This document shows positions 1-7,979 of a stretch of 47,776 nucleotides of DNA, piece by piece. Numbering within the stretch: the first letter of the stretch is position 1; each line of letters begins with the position of its first letter. Under the pieces are notes generated by a model. It ran no database searches, had not been told where the DNA came from, and saw nothing but the letters and a program-made list of their open reading frames with translations. Source of the DNA: an uncultured Bacteroidales bacterium (GTDB lineage: Bacteria > Bacteroidota > Bacteroidia > Bacteroidales > Bacteroidaceae); NCBI GenBank assembly GCA_902801425.1, contig CADCIQ010000022.1, forward strand, positions 1-47,776, given 5' to 3'. Position numbers and translations under genes: made by a program.

Positions 1-108
1 GAAATTAATTGTACAGAAACCGTAGATTACCTCCTCGGTGGCAGACTTGTCATGAGGAACGGCAAGATTGACAAGGTTCTGTTTGATGGTGGATATGCTT
101 TTATATAA
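1..108 (+). CDS. C-terminal end of an RHS/YD-repeat-like protein (5' end outside window)
   Basis: Frame 1 is open from the first base to a TAA at 106-108 and encodes about 35 residues. The reading contains TVDYLLGGRLVMRNGKID and ends DGGYAFI. This resembles the segment of Bacteroidales RHS/YD-repeat proteins just before the toxin region, where a YD-type strand is followed by a phrase such as VIYENG and a glycine-rich turn. The reading stops at once after that strand, so the gene may be a truncated or silent RHS cassette. The assignment rests on a short stretch and could be wrong. Confidence 0.4.
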   Translation, partial: EINCTETVDYLLGGRLVMRNGKIDKVLFDGGYAFI

Positions 109-210
109 CAAATTCGTAACTCTCTGATAATCAGTATTTGTTATATAAAAGGAACAAGGGAAGAATATGTGAGGCACTTCTCGGGCAAAATAAAAAAAAC
201 AGCAGTTTTC

Positions 211-242
211 TTTGGAGAAGAAAGAAAAAAACATTATCTTTG
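211..242 (+). promoter_or_regulatory. Bacteroidetes-type promoter for the Rpn nuclease gene
   Basis: TTTG at 211-214 is followed after 20 bases by TATCTTTG at 235-242. This matches the -33 TTTG / -7 TAnnTTTG consensus of the Bacteroidetes primary sigma factor. The start codon lies 50 bases downstream at 293. Confidence 0.6.
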
Positions 243-292
243 CAAGCGAAGGGCTTTTTACCTTTGACATTGGACTTTAGACTTTTAACATT

Positions 293-1255
293 ATGGCAAA
301 ATATCTTGACCCGAAAGCAGACCTGACCTTCAAGAAGGTGTTCGGAGAGCAGAAAGACCTGCTCCAGAGTTTTCTCAATGCCGTGCTTCCTTTGAAAGAA
401 GGTACTGAGATTGAGTCTCTGGAATACCTCTCGCCTGAGATGGTTCCTGAGAATCCTGCTAAGAAATACTCGATTGTGGATGTTCGTTGTACGGATAATC
501 ACAACCGTCAGTTTATCGTGGAAATGCAGATGTACTGGACGGAGGATTTCCTTCAGCGTGCACTCTTCAACACATCAAAGGCGTATGTCCGTCCGCTTGA
601 GAAAGGGGATGGATATGACGAACTGCGTCAGGTGTATTGTGTCAGCATCATTAATGATATTGCCTTCCCTAATCTGAAGGATGAGTTCTATCATCGCTAT
701 GTACCGGCTAACATAGAGCATCCGGAGAATACGATAAAGGGCTTTGAGACCATATTCCTTGAGTTGCCAAAGTTCCGTCCGTCAAGCGTGAGCGATAAGA
801 AGATGATGGTGCTCTGGCTGCGCTTCCTGACAGAGATAAATGAGCAGACGAAGGAGATTCCAGCGGAGATGATGGAGAATAAATACATCAGCAAGGCGGT
901 TGGAATTGTAGAGCAGTCGGCATATACCGATGCCCAGCGCATGGCATACGACAAGTTCTGGGACGAGATAGTTAGTGAAAGAACTCTCATGAAGGGCTAT
1001 TTCCGTCAGGGGCATGCGGAAGGGCATGCGGAAGGACGAGCAGAAGGGCTTGCTGAGGGGCTTGCTGAGGGGGAAAAGAAAGGTCGTGCAGAAGGACTGG
1101 CGGAAGGACGTGCAGAAGGACGTGCAGAAGGACTGGCGGAAGGCGAGAAGAAAGGACGCTATGATATTGCTCGAAATCTTCTTGCAATGGGACTCCCGAA
1201 AATGTCCGTCATGCAAGCAACTGGATTGACCGAGGAAGAGATTGACAAACTTTGA
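293..1255 (+). CDS. Rpn family recombination-promoting nuclease / PD-(D/E)XK nuclease family transposase
   Basis: This 320-residue protein opens with MAKYLDPKADLTFKKVFG, typical of the Rpn/PDDEXK_2 family (RpnA-E in E. coli, DNA endonucleases that promote RecA-independent recombination). The probable catalytic core is D63 (SIVDVRC) followed by E77-x-Q79 (FIVEMQM), the E-x-Q variant of the PD-(D/E)XK fold. Residues about 240-287 are a tract of four-residue units (GRAE, GLAE, GHAE, with two GEKKGR breaks). The C-terminus LTEEEIDKL is a short helix seen in these proteins, and the second Rpn gene at the right end of the window ends almost identically (LSEEEIKKL). ATG 293 lies 50 bases from a good promoter. 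These genes are usually multicopy in Prevotella. No partner gene is evident. Confidence 0.85.
   Translation: MAKYLDPKADLTFKKVFGEQKDLLQSFLNAVLPLKEGTEIESLEYLSPEMVPENPAKKYSIVDVRCTDNHNRQFIVEMQMYWTEDFLQRALFNTSKAYVRPLEKGDGYDELRQVYCVSIINDIAFPNLKDEFYHRYVPANIEHPENTIKGFETIFLELPKFRPSSVSDKKMMVLWLRFLTEINEQTKEIPAEMMENKYISKAVGIVEQSAYTDAQRMAYDKFWDEIVSERTLMKGYFRQGHAEGHAEGRAEGLAEGLAEGEKKGRAEGLAEGRAEGRAEGLAEGEKKGRYDIARNLLAMGLPKMSVMQATGLTEEEIDKL
1009..1158 (+). repeat. 12-bp coding repeats in the Rpn gene
   Basis: Units of about 12 bases of the type GGACGTGCAGAA encode the (G-R/L/H-A-E)n tract. Because the unit is a multiple of three, slippage would change protein length without breaking the frame. Confidence 0.7.
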
Positions 1256-1514
1256 TTCATGCAGACTCTATCGTAAGCAATATTGGGCGTAAGACTGCGT
1301 ATATAGCATCAAAAAGAGGATTTTGGAACACCTCCATCGTACACAATAGAGAAAACAAAGGGAGGTAACTCACGTTATTTACAACAAGAACATTGGAAGA
1401 ATATCTTGCTTATAATACAGAAGTAAACATTTTCTGCGTATAGATAATAACAAAATCGGCATTCATCAATATGACGAATGCCGATTTCTTTTATTCTTTC
1501 TACTTTCCTCTAAA
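1256..1514. other. Intergenic region without a clear gene
   Basis: No convincing gene was found between the Rpn gene and the convergent TPR gene. One frame is open for roughly 45 codons around 1257-1374 but has no good start codon and no recognisable product. The terminator hairpin at 1453-1487 lies here. Confidence 0.5.
1453..1487. terminator. Bidirectional hairpin terminator
   Basis: A perfect 12-bp stem (AAATCGGCATTC at 1453-1464, GAATGCCGATTT at 1476-1487) encloses an 11-base loop. A pyrimidine-rich tail follows on the + strand. The hairpin sits just downstream of the TPR gene on the - strand. Confidence 0.65.
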
Positions 1515-2705
1515 TTACTCACCAAGCATCTTAGAGATCTCAGCAGCCTTTTCGGTCTCACCGAGAGCGTTGTAGATCATACGGAGCTGATAAGGCCAGT
1601 TAGAAATAGTCTCACGGTTTGGATCAAGCTGACGAACCTTCTCATAGTAAACCACAGCCTCCTTGAGAACTTCCTTAACCTTGGCATCATCCTCAACGGA
1701 AATCTTACCGTTGTTGCTGAGCTTCTCGTTGAGGTCGAAGCCCTTAGAGCTTGCACAAACACCGAGGTTGAACCATACAGCCGTGAAAGCTGGATCAATC
1801 TCTACAGTCTTCTTGAAGTTCTTGATAGCCTCATCCCAGTTACGATCATTCATTGCATTCTCACCCTTGATAGCGTAAGCCATCTTGTTGTTTGGGTTAG
1901 CTGCGATAGCATCGTTGAGGATCTTATCTGAAAGCTGCTTCTCGCCAATCTGGTTGTAGAGAGAAGCAATCTGAGCCATATACTTCTCAGCATTGATCTC
2001 GTTGAGTTTCTTGAGATATGCGATTGTATCAGACTTTGTCTTGAGGTTCTTTGTGAGTGCAGAAACGAGATACTGCTCTGCATTCTCCTTTACATCATCA
2101 CACTTGAGAGCCTTCTCTGCATAGTTAGCAGCCTTGTTCCAGTCCTCCTTATTATAGTATGCAGCAGCAGCAAAGAACTGAGCATAGCCAATGTATGGAT
2201 CACCAGCCTTGAGGGCCTCAGCGAAGAGTGGGCTTTCAGAAGAGTTGATGTAAGCATTTGCAAGGACGAGCTTCTTGTCAGGATCAGTTGTCTCATTAGC
2301 AGCATTGATAAGAACAGTACGAAGGTTAGCAAGACGATCTGCGTTCTTCTTACGGAACTTAGGAGCAACCTTTCCCTTATCGTTCGGCTGGTTGTCGAAC
2401 TCGTCACACTTCACGGCTTCATTGAGGGAATTAACGATAGGAAGGTATTTTTCATACTCAACCTTAGTCTTGTTCATATTAGCGAGTGTAATAGCGTTGA
2501 ATGCCTCGTTTGTCTCTTTGTCAAGAATCTCAACGAGTTGGTTGTAACCCTTAGCCTTCTGCTCAGCAGAAAGACCAGAGAGAGCACCATTCAGAGTAGC
2601 TGTTGCCTCTGCGTAAGACTTTCCTTTCATCTGCTTTACTATATCCTGAGCAAATGAAGTTGTAGCAAATGCTGCTACAAGTGCGGTGAAAATAAATTTC
2701 TTCAT
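1515..2705 (-). CDS. Exported tetratricopeptide repeat protein
   Basis: The start was placed at 2705, giving MKKFIFTALVAAFATTSFAQ, a clear type I signal peptide cleaved after SFAQ. The longer frame to 2744 only reads a GC-rich intergenic repeat. The mature protein (396 residues including signal) has TPR-like helices. A clear pair lies around residues 260-325 (AIAANPNNKMAYAIKGENAM, then the canonical WDEAIKNFKKTVEIDPAFTA followed by VWFNLGVC), and another unit lies near the C-terminus (YYEKVRQLDPNRE). It is probably a periplasmic scaffold; its partner is unknown. It lies downstream of gyrA on the same strand with a 189-bp gap that holds an inverted repeat pair, so cotranscription with gyrA is possible but unproven. 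Confidence 0.8.
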   Translation of the reverse strand: MKKFIFTALVAAFATTSFAQDIVKQMKGKSYAEATATLNGALSGLSAEQKAKGYNQLVEILDKETNEAFNAITLANMNKTKVEYEKYLPIVNSLNEAVKCDEFDNQPNDKGKVAPKFRKKNADRLANLRTVLINAANETTDPDKKLVLANAYINSSESPLFAEALKAGDPYIGYAQFFAAAAYYNKEDWNKAANYAEKALKCDDVKENAEQYLVSALTKNLKTKSDTIAYLKKLNEINAEKYMAQIASLYNQIGEKQLSDKILNDAIAANPNNKMAYAIKGENAMNDRNWDEAIKNFKKTVEIDPAFTAVWFNLGVCASSKGFDLNEKLSNNGKISVEDDAKVKEVLKEAVVYYEKVRQLDPNRETISNWPYQLRMIYNALGETEKAAEISKMLGE

Positions 2706-2719
2706 AATTGTTGAATTTT

Positions 2720-2889
2720 GACCCACCCCCATACCACATCCCATAAAGGGAGGGGAATAGATAGCCTTTATCGTTATAGAGGGTATGGCTTGTTAATTTT
2801 TAGTTTTTAGCTGTTATTATTTATTCTTTATTTTTTAACCCCATCCCCTTTATGCAGACTTTACTATCCACAGGGCTGGGGGTGAGGTC
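2720..2889. repeat. GC-rich inverted repeat pair 1 (TPR gene - gyrA gap)
   Basis: The left arm is at 2720-2760 and contains CCCATAAAGGGAGGGG. The right arm at 2836-2889 is an inverted, more degenerate copy containing CCCCTTTATG and GGGCTGGGGGTGAGGTC. Each arm can fold on itself, and the two can pair with each other. The spacer is AT-rich. Confidence 0.65.
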
Positions 2890-2894
2890 TTTCT

Positions 2895-5444
2895 TTACTC
2901 TTCAGCTGTTCCTTCTGCATCCTGAGAATCTACTTCCTCTGCATCGTCGAACTCTTCCGGATCCTCGTCAACGTGCATAACCTTGCAGACGCTTGCGATG
3001 TAGTCGTTCTTCTTCTTGAGGTCAATGAGCTTGACACCCTGTGTGCCACGACTCATTACACGACAACCAGCAACGGCGAAGCGGATAGTGATACCAGACT
3101 TGTTGATGATCATGAGATCCTCATCGTCCTGTACGTTTTCGATAGCGAGGAGTTCACCAGTCTTATCGGTGATGTTGAGAGTCTTGACACCCTTAGTACC
3201 ACGGTTGGTAACACGGTAATCCTCTACCTTTGTACGCTTACCATAGCCCTTGTCGCTGACTACCATTACGGTATCGTTGTCAGGATCGTTGACTACAATC
3301 ATACCAACCACGTAGTTATCAGGATTATTCTCAAGATCGAGGTTCATACCACGAACACCAGTAGATACACGACCCATTGTGCGGATTGTTGACTCGTTGA
3401 AACGAACTGCTCGACCGTTACGGCTTGCGAGGATAAGCTCGTCAGTACCGTTGGTGAGCATTACGTTTACAACCTCGTCGCCCTCGTTGATATTGATAGC
3501 TATAACGCCCTTTGAGCGTGGGTGTGAGTAGTCGGCAAGGCGTGTCTTCTTGACAACACCGCTCTTTGTTGCGAATACCACATTATGTGTCTGGAGGAAC
3601 TGCTCGTCAACGAATTTCTGGCTCTTGATAGCGAGAACGGCATTAACAGAATCGCCAGCCTCAAGCTGCAAGAGGTTCTGAATGGCACGTCCCTTAGAAT
3701 CCTTGGCACCCTCTGGAATCTCGTAGCACTTGAGCCAGTGAACACGTCCCTGACGGGTGAAGAACAGAAGCATATCGTGAGCATCGGCAGCATAGAGGAA
3801 CTCTGTAAAGTCTGACTCACGAGTACGTGAACCGCGTGAACCTACACCGCCCTTTGACTGCTGCTTGTACTCGTCGAGCAATGTACGCTTGATATAGCCG
3901 AGATGGCTGATGGTGATAGCCATAGCATCGTTTGCATAGAAGTCCTCTGGGTTGAATTCCTCCGATGTATATTTGATCTCTGTACGACGCTCATCGCCAT
4001 ACTTCTCCTTAACCTCCAAGAGTTCGTCCTTCATCACCTTCTTGCAAAGCTCTGGATCATCGAGAATCTGCTGCAAGTAAGCGATGAGTTTCTCAAGTTC
4101 CTCATATTCAGCATGAAGTTCCTCAACACGCAGACCTGTGAGCTGTGAGAGACGCATATCAACGATAGCCTTTGACTGGAGTTCGTCGATATTGAAACGC
4201 TCCTCCAAAGCACGCTGTGCATCAGAAGGACTCTTTGAAGCGCGGATAATCTTAACAACCTCATCAATATTGTCAACGGCAATGATCAAGCCCTCAAGGA
4301 TATGAGCGCGTGCCTCAGCCTTCTTCTTATCGAACTTGGTACGACGGATGGTTACGTCATGACGATGCTCCACGAAGTACTTCACACATTGCTTTAGCGT
4401 GAGGAGGCGTGGACGCCCCTTAACGAGTGCGATGCAGTTTACGGAGAATGAGCTCTGGAGATTTGTCATCTTGAAGAGCTTGTTCATCACCACGTTAGCA
4501 TTCGCATCACGCTTCACGTCAACGACGATACGCATACCCTGACGACCAGTCTCATCGTTCACGTTAGAGATACCGTCAATCTTGCCTTCCTTTACAAGCT
4601 CTGCAATATACTCGATGAGCTGCTGCTTGTTTACGCCGTAAGGAATCTCGGTAACGACAATCTTATCGTGAGAGTCATCAGACTCGATTTCTGCCTTTGC
4701 ACGGATAACGATACGGCCACGACCTGTCTCGTATGCATCCTTAACGCCCTGAATACCATAGATATAGGCACCAGTTGGGAAGTCTGGAGCCTTGATATAC
4801 TGCATCAATCCATCGGTATCTATGTCAGGATTGTCGATATATGCACAGCAACCATCAATAACCTCACCAAGGTTATGGGTAGGGATATTAGTAGCCATAC
4901 CTACAGCGATACCGTTACCGCCATTTACCAGCAGGTTAGGAATCTTTGTAGGCATCACGGTAGGCTCAGTGAGGGTATCGTCGAAGTTGTTAGCCATATC
5001 AACGGTATCCTTCTCGAGGTCATCCATGATGTGCTCACCCATCTTGCTAAGGCGACACTCGGTGTAACGCATGGCAGCAGCAGAGTCACCATCTACTGAA
5101 CCGAAGTTACCCTGACCGTCAACAAGCGTATAGCGCATATTCCAGTCCTGTGCAAGACGCACGAGGGCACCATACACAGAAGAGTCACCATGTGGGTGAT
5201 ATTTACCGAGCACCTCACCTACCACGCGGGCACATTTCTTGTAAGGGCTCGTACTTGTATTGCCGATGCCGAGCATACCGTAGAGGATGCGTCGGTGAAC
5301 CGGCTTGAATCCGTCACGGACATCAGGAAGGGCACGTGCCACGATAACCGACATAGAGTAGTCGATATACGAAGACTTCATCTCTTCCTCGATGTTGATC
5401 TTGATAATTCTATCACGATCAAAAGTCTGTGTTTCGTCTGTCAT
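2895..5444 (-). CDS. gyrA: DNA gyrase subunit A
   Basis: This 849-residue protein is the breakage-reunion subunit of DNA gyrase. It starts MTDETQTFDRDRIIKINIEEE and keeps the family hallmarks: SMSVIVARALPDVRDG, GKYHPHGDSSVY and the catalytic tyrosine Y127 in AAMRYTE. The C-terminal domain has the six-bladed pinwheel repeats (phrases such as GVRGMN, GTKGVKTLN and GTQGVKLI). The GyrA box is loose (QQSKGGVG near residue 555). The last 25 residues are strongly acidic. In the quinolone region, S88 matches E. coli S83, but G92 stands where E. coli has D87. A strong promoter lies 89-119 bases upstream. Fragments of this gene's first codons recur at 6715-6729 and 7887-7904 because of a neighbouring tandem duplication. 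Confidence 0.97.
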   Translation of the reverse strand: MTDETQTFDRDRIIKINIEEEMKSSYIDYSMSVIVARALPDVRDGFKPVHRRILYGMLGIGNTSTSPYKKCARVVGEVLGKYHPHGDSSVYGALVRLAQDWNMRYTLVDGQGNFGSVDGDSAAAMRYTECRLSKMGEHIMDDLEKDTVDMANNFDDTLTEPTVMPTKIPNLLVNGGNGIAVGMATNIPTHNLGEVIDGCCAYIDNPDIDTDGLMQYIKAPDFPTGAYIYGIQGVKDAYETGRGRIVIRAKAEIESDDSHDKIVVTEIPYGVNKQQLIEYIAELVKEGKIDGISNVNDETGRQGMRIVVDVKRDANANVVMNKLFKMTNLQSSFSVNCIALVKGRPRLLTLKQCVKYFVEHRHDVTIRRTKFDKKKAEARAHILEGLIIAVDNIDEVVKIIRASKSPSDAQRALEERFNIDELQSKAIVDMRLSQLTGLRVEELHAEYEELEKLIAYLQQILDDPELCKKVMKDELLEVKEKYGDERRTEIKYTSEEFNPEDFYANDAMAITISHLGYIKRTLLDEYKQQSKGGVGSRGSRTRESDFTEFLYAADAHDMLLFFTRQGRVHWLKCYEIPEGAKDSKGRAIQNLLQLEAGDSVNAVLAIKSQKFVDEQFLQTHNVVFATKSGVVKKTRLADYSHPRSKGVIAININEGDEVVNVMLTNGTDELILASRNGRAVRFNESTIRTMGRVSTGVRGMNLDLENNPDNYVVGMIVVNDPDNDTVMVVSDKGYGKRTKVEDYRVTNRGTKGVKTLNITDKTGELLAIENVQDDEDLMIINKSGITIRFAVAGCRVMSRGTQGVKLIDLKKKNDYIASVCKVMHVDEDPEEFDDAEEVDSQDAEGTAEE

Positions 5445-5532
5445 TTATTTTTGGTTGATATTTTTTACGTCAAAACCGCGTTTTTGGCGGTTTTTAGCGT
5501 CTCTGACGCGTTTTGCATTATTTTTTGGACTG

Positions 5533-5563
5533 CAAATATACAACTTTTTTTTTACATGACAAA
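5533..5563 (-). promoter_or_regulatory. gyrA promoter
   Basis: On the - strand TTTG (5560-5563) is followed after 19 bases by TATATTTG (5533-5540), an exact Bacteroidetes promoter. Start codon 5442-5444 lies 88 bases downstream. The matching region is deleted in the two downstream copies of this segment. Confidence 0.7.
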
Positions 5564-5781
5564 GGCTTACACGCGTTTTTTTAGGATTATTAAGAGTGGT
5601 TTTTCGTAAATAACATTTCCAACGCCCAACCGATATAATATTATTCCATATTCAAAGGTTCAAAACCATTAATCCTCCTCCATTTCAAAACAGAGGCAGG
5701 CCTATGACACTTGCACTTTTTTTTCAACATAAAAAACACAAACTTTTCCTGTTTTTCTTCGTGATATTGACTTTTTTTGTT

Positions 5782-5789
5782 TACCTTTG
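5782..5789 (+). promoter_or_regulatory. -7 element upstream of lipoprotein gene copy 1
   Basis: TACCTTTG matches TAnnTTTG. No good -33 element is seen at the usual distance. The same element sits before copy 2 and before the gene at 8676. Confidence 0.45.
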
Positions 5790-5884
5790 TTCCCGAAATG
5801 AGCAATATCCGAACATACGAAATAAACATATTGTGTATATGGCAGGAAACTGTTATAAACACAATATGATTAAATATTAGTTTT

Positions 5885-6514
5885 ATGAAAAATATAAAAA
5901 CGATTGTTGCATTATTATCTTTGTTCTTGTTGTGCAGTTGCCATACAGTAGTAGGCAATTGGTTGGAGAGGTATGCCGATAATCATCTTACCTTTGGGGA
6001 AGAGAATGCACATCAAGGACTTTTCCGTGTTGATGGGTGCTATATTTGTGGCTCTGTTGAAAGAATGGATTCCACATGTGTTGGAGGTTATGTTTTTTAT
6101 CCAGATGGGATATGTGCAGAATTTGGCTTTGATAAAGCTAAAAGAGATAATGGTAGAATAGACTTTGGTAATAGTCTGTCATTTGGAAATACATTAGAAG
6201 ATATATTGTATCCCCAAAAGTGGCCTGGAATGGTTGGGGTTTATGAGATTCGGAAAGATACTGTGTATTGTGAAATGTATCGTTGGATGGATTTGTTACA
6301 TATAAGTTCTGAATGTTGGGGGTATAAATTCGCAATAAAAGATTCTTGCACATTGGAAAGTAATAGAATGCATGATAGAAATGGTGATTATAATTTCCAC
6401 TTTGTTCCCTGCACCAATATTGTTTATCCACGTGCAAAATTAATAAAGGATAGAAAATGGATGTGGAAAACAAAAGAAGATTGGCTGAAATATAAGGAAA
6501 GCAAGAAAAAGTGA
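5885..6514 (+). CDS. Putative lipoprotein, duplicated gene copy 1
   Basis: This 209-residue protein starts MKNIKTIVALLSLFLLCSCH. It has a lipoprotein signal peptide with C19 as the likely lipidated cysteine (lipobox LCSC). No export signal rich in Asp/Glu follows the cysteine, so a periplasm-facing location is likelier than the cell surface. I do not recognise the family. Visible features are HQGLFRVDG, a FYPDG(I/V)CAE phrase, a GVYE(I/V)R strand with DTVYC, DLLHIS, KDSCTLE, and a basic tail KDRKWMWKTK...KESKKK. The repeated strands and cysteines suggest a small beta-rich domain. The paralogue at 7071 is nearly identical at both termini but strongly diverged in the middle. Confidence 0.75.
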   Translation: MKNIKTIVALLSLFLLCSCHTVVGNWLERYADNHLTFGEENAHQGLFRVDGCYICGSVERMDSTCVGGYVFYPDGICAEFGFDKAKRDNGRIDFGNSLSFGNTLEDILYPQKWPGMVGVYEIRKDTVYCEMYRWMDLLHISSECWGYKFAIKDSCTLESNRMHDRNGDYNFHFVPCTNIVYPRAKLIKDRKWMWKTKEDWLKYKESKKK

Positions 6515-6527
6515 GTTGAAAGTTTTT

Positions 6528-6559
6528 CACCCATATCTCTCATTCGGGAGATATGGGTG
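6528..6559 (+). terminator. Terminator hairpin of lipoprotein copy 1
   Basis: A perfect 12-bp stem (CACCCATATCTC, 6528-6539; GAGATATGGGTG, 6548-6559) with an 8-base loop begins 14 bases after the stop codon and is followed by TTCTGTTAT. Confidence 0.65.
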
Positions 6560-7070
6560 TTCTGTTATATGGAGACAAGGCTGTAAGTCAAGGCTCAGAC
6601 TAAGTAATAACTTAATATGAGAGTCTCATGAACTATTTGCGGAAGCTATTTTGATAATGCGAAACTTGAAATGCATAATTGTTTTTCATAGTCATAATTG
6701 TCGTTGGGTGTATGTGTTTCGTCTGTCATTTATTTCTGGGTTGTTTTTAGGTTAAAATCGCGTTTGGGGGGGATTATTAAGAGTGGTTTTTCGTAAATAA
6801 CATTTCCAACGCCCAACCGATATAATATTATTCCTTATTCAAAGGTTCAAAACCATTAATCCTCCTCCATTTCAAAACAGAGGCAGGCCTATGACACTTG
6901 CACTTTTTTTCAACATAAAAAACACAAACTTTTCCTGTTTTTCTTCGTGATATTGACTTTTTTTGTTTACCTTTGTTCCCGAAATGAACAATATCCGAAC
7001 ATACGAAATAAACATATTGTGTATATGGCAGGAAACTGTTATAAACACAATATGATTAAATATTAGTTTT
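6560..7070. other. Non-coding spacer between the two lipoprotein genes
   Basis: No gene is seen. The first half is the conserved 3' sequence of unit 1, including short inverted phrases (GAGAGTCTCATG). Around 6711-6771 is the gyrA start fragment without its promoter. From 6772 the leader of unit 2 begins. Confidence 0.6.
6968..6975 (+). promoter_or_regulatory. -7 element upstream of lipoprotein gene copy 2
   Basis: TACCTTTG sits at the same distance from the start codon as in copy 1, within duplicated sequence. Confidence 0.45.
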
Positions 7071-7691
7071 ATGAAAAATATAAAAACAATTGTTGCATTA
7101 TTTTCCTCGTTCATACTTTGCAGTTGCCATACTGTTGTTGGCAATTGGTTGGAAAGACATGCTGACAATCATCTAACCTATGGGGAAAAGAATGCACACC
7201 AAGGACTTTTCCGTGTTGATGGAGCATATATAGCATATACGAAAGAAGAAATAGAATCAGATTCCGTTCATGGAAGTATGGCTTTTGTTTTTTACCCGGA
7301 TGGAGTATGTGCAGAATTGGGTCTTCGTTTTGTTATGGATAATGGCATTGTTGATTTTGATAAGAGTGTGTATAGGGAAAAAATATATCCAAAGCAATGG
7401 TATGGCATGATGGGAGTTTATGAGGTGCGTAATGATACTGTGTATTGTGACATGTATCGTTGGGCGGATTTGTTGCATATTAGTACGAGTTATGAAAAGT
7501 ATGAGTTTGTAATAAAGGATTCATGTACTTTAGAATGTAACCGTTTTGTGAGTGAAACTGGATTCATAAATTGGCACTTCGTCCCTTGCACAAATATTAT
7601 TCGTCCGCGAGAAAAGTTCATCAAAGATAGGAAATGGATGTGGAAAACAGAAGAAGATTGGCTGAAATATAAGGAAAGCAAGAAAAAGTGA
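7071..7691 (+). CDS. Putative lipoprotein, duplicated gene copy 2
   Basis: This 206-residue protein starts MKNIKTIVALFSSFILCSCH, with the same lipobox (LCSC, C19). It is a close paralogue of the product of 5885-6514. Residues 1-51 differ at six positions, and the last 24 residues differ at one. The central 110 residues contain many substitutions and small indels (for example AYIAYTKEEIESDSVHG against CYICGSVERMDSTCVGG). The invariant phrases HQGLFRVDG, FYPDG, GVYE, DTVYC, DLLHIS and KDSCTLE frame the variable stretches. The function is unknown. It has its own promoter-like element and terminator within the duplicated unit, so it is probably expressed independently of copy 1. Confidence 0.75.
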   Translation: MKNIKTIVALFSSFILCSCHTVVGNWLERHADNHLTYGEKNAHQGLFRVDGAYIAYTKEEIESDSVHGSMAFVFYPDGVCAELGLRFVMDNGIVDFDKSVYREKIYPKQWYGMMGVYEVRNDTVYCDMYRWADLLHISTSYEKYEFVIKDSCTLECNRFVSETGFINWHFVPCTNIIRPREKFIKDRKWMWKTEEDWLKYKESKKK

Positions 7692-7704
7692 GATGAAAGT
7701 TTTT

Positions 7705-7736
7705 CACCCATATCTCTCATTCGGGAGATATGGGTG
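7705..7736 (+). terminator. Terminator hairpin of lipoprotein copy 2
   Basis: This is the same 12-bp stem and 8-base loop as at 6528-6559, in the duplicated unit. Confidence 0.65.
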
Positions 7737-7979
7737 TTCTGTTATATGGAGACAAGGCTGTAAGTCAAGGCTCAGACTAAGTAACAACTTAATATGAGAG
7801 TCTCATGAACTATTTGCAGAGGCTATTTTGATAATGCGAAACTTGAAATGCATAATTGTTTTTCATAGTCATAATTGTCGTTGGGGGTCTGTGTTTCGTC
7901 TGTCATTTATTTCTAGGTTGTTTTTTTAGGTTAAAATCGCGTTTTGGGGGGATTATTAAGAGTGTTTTTTTCGTAAATA

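Larger units (their letters stand above)
5585..6771. repeat. Tandem duplication, unit 1 (1187 bp)
   Basis: The segment starts GATTATTAAGAGTGGTTTTT at 5585 and recurs at 6772 almost base for base at both ends. It comprises a leader, a lipoprotein gene, a terminator, about 150 bp of conserved 3' sequence and a fragment of the gyrA 5' end (gtgtttcgtctgtcat). Confidence 0.9.
6772..7950. repeat. Tandem duplication, unit 2 (1179 bp)
   Basis: This is the second copy of the segment at 5585-6771. Non-coding flanks differ from unit 1 at only scattered positions. A third partial copy starts at 7951 (GATTATTAAGAGTG) and is interrupted at 7980 by a MITE-like element. Confidence 0.9.

Noticed and set aside
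782-1216. Opposite-strand frame over the Rpn repeats (144 residues)
   Set aside because: It is a shadow caused by the low-complexity repeat, with no promoter and no recognisable product.
1257-1374. Open frame after the Rpn gene (NIGRKTAYIASKRGFW)
   Set aside because: It has no start codon, runs into the Rpn gene in another frame and matches no family I know. A decayed gene remnant remains possible.
2706-2744. Longer start of the TPR protein (MGCGMGVGQ...)
   Set aside because: It translates part of a GC-rich intergenic repeat, and the signal peptide begins at 2705.
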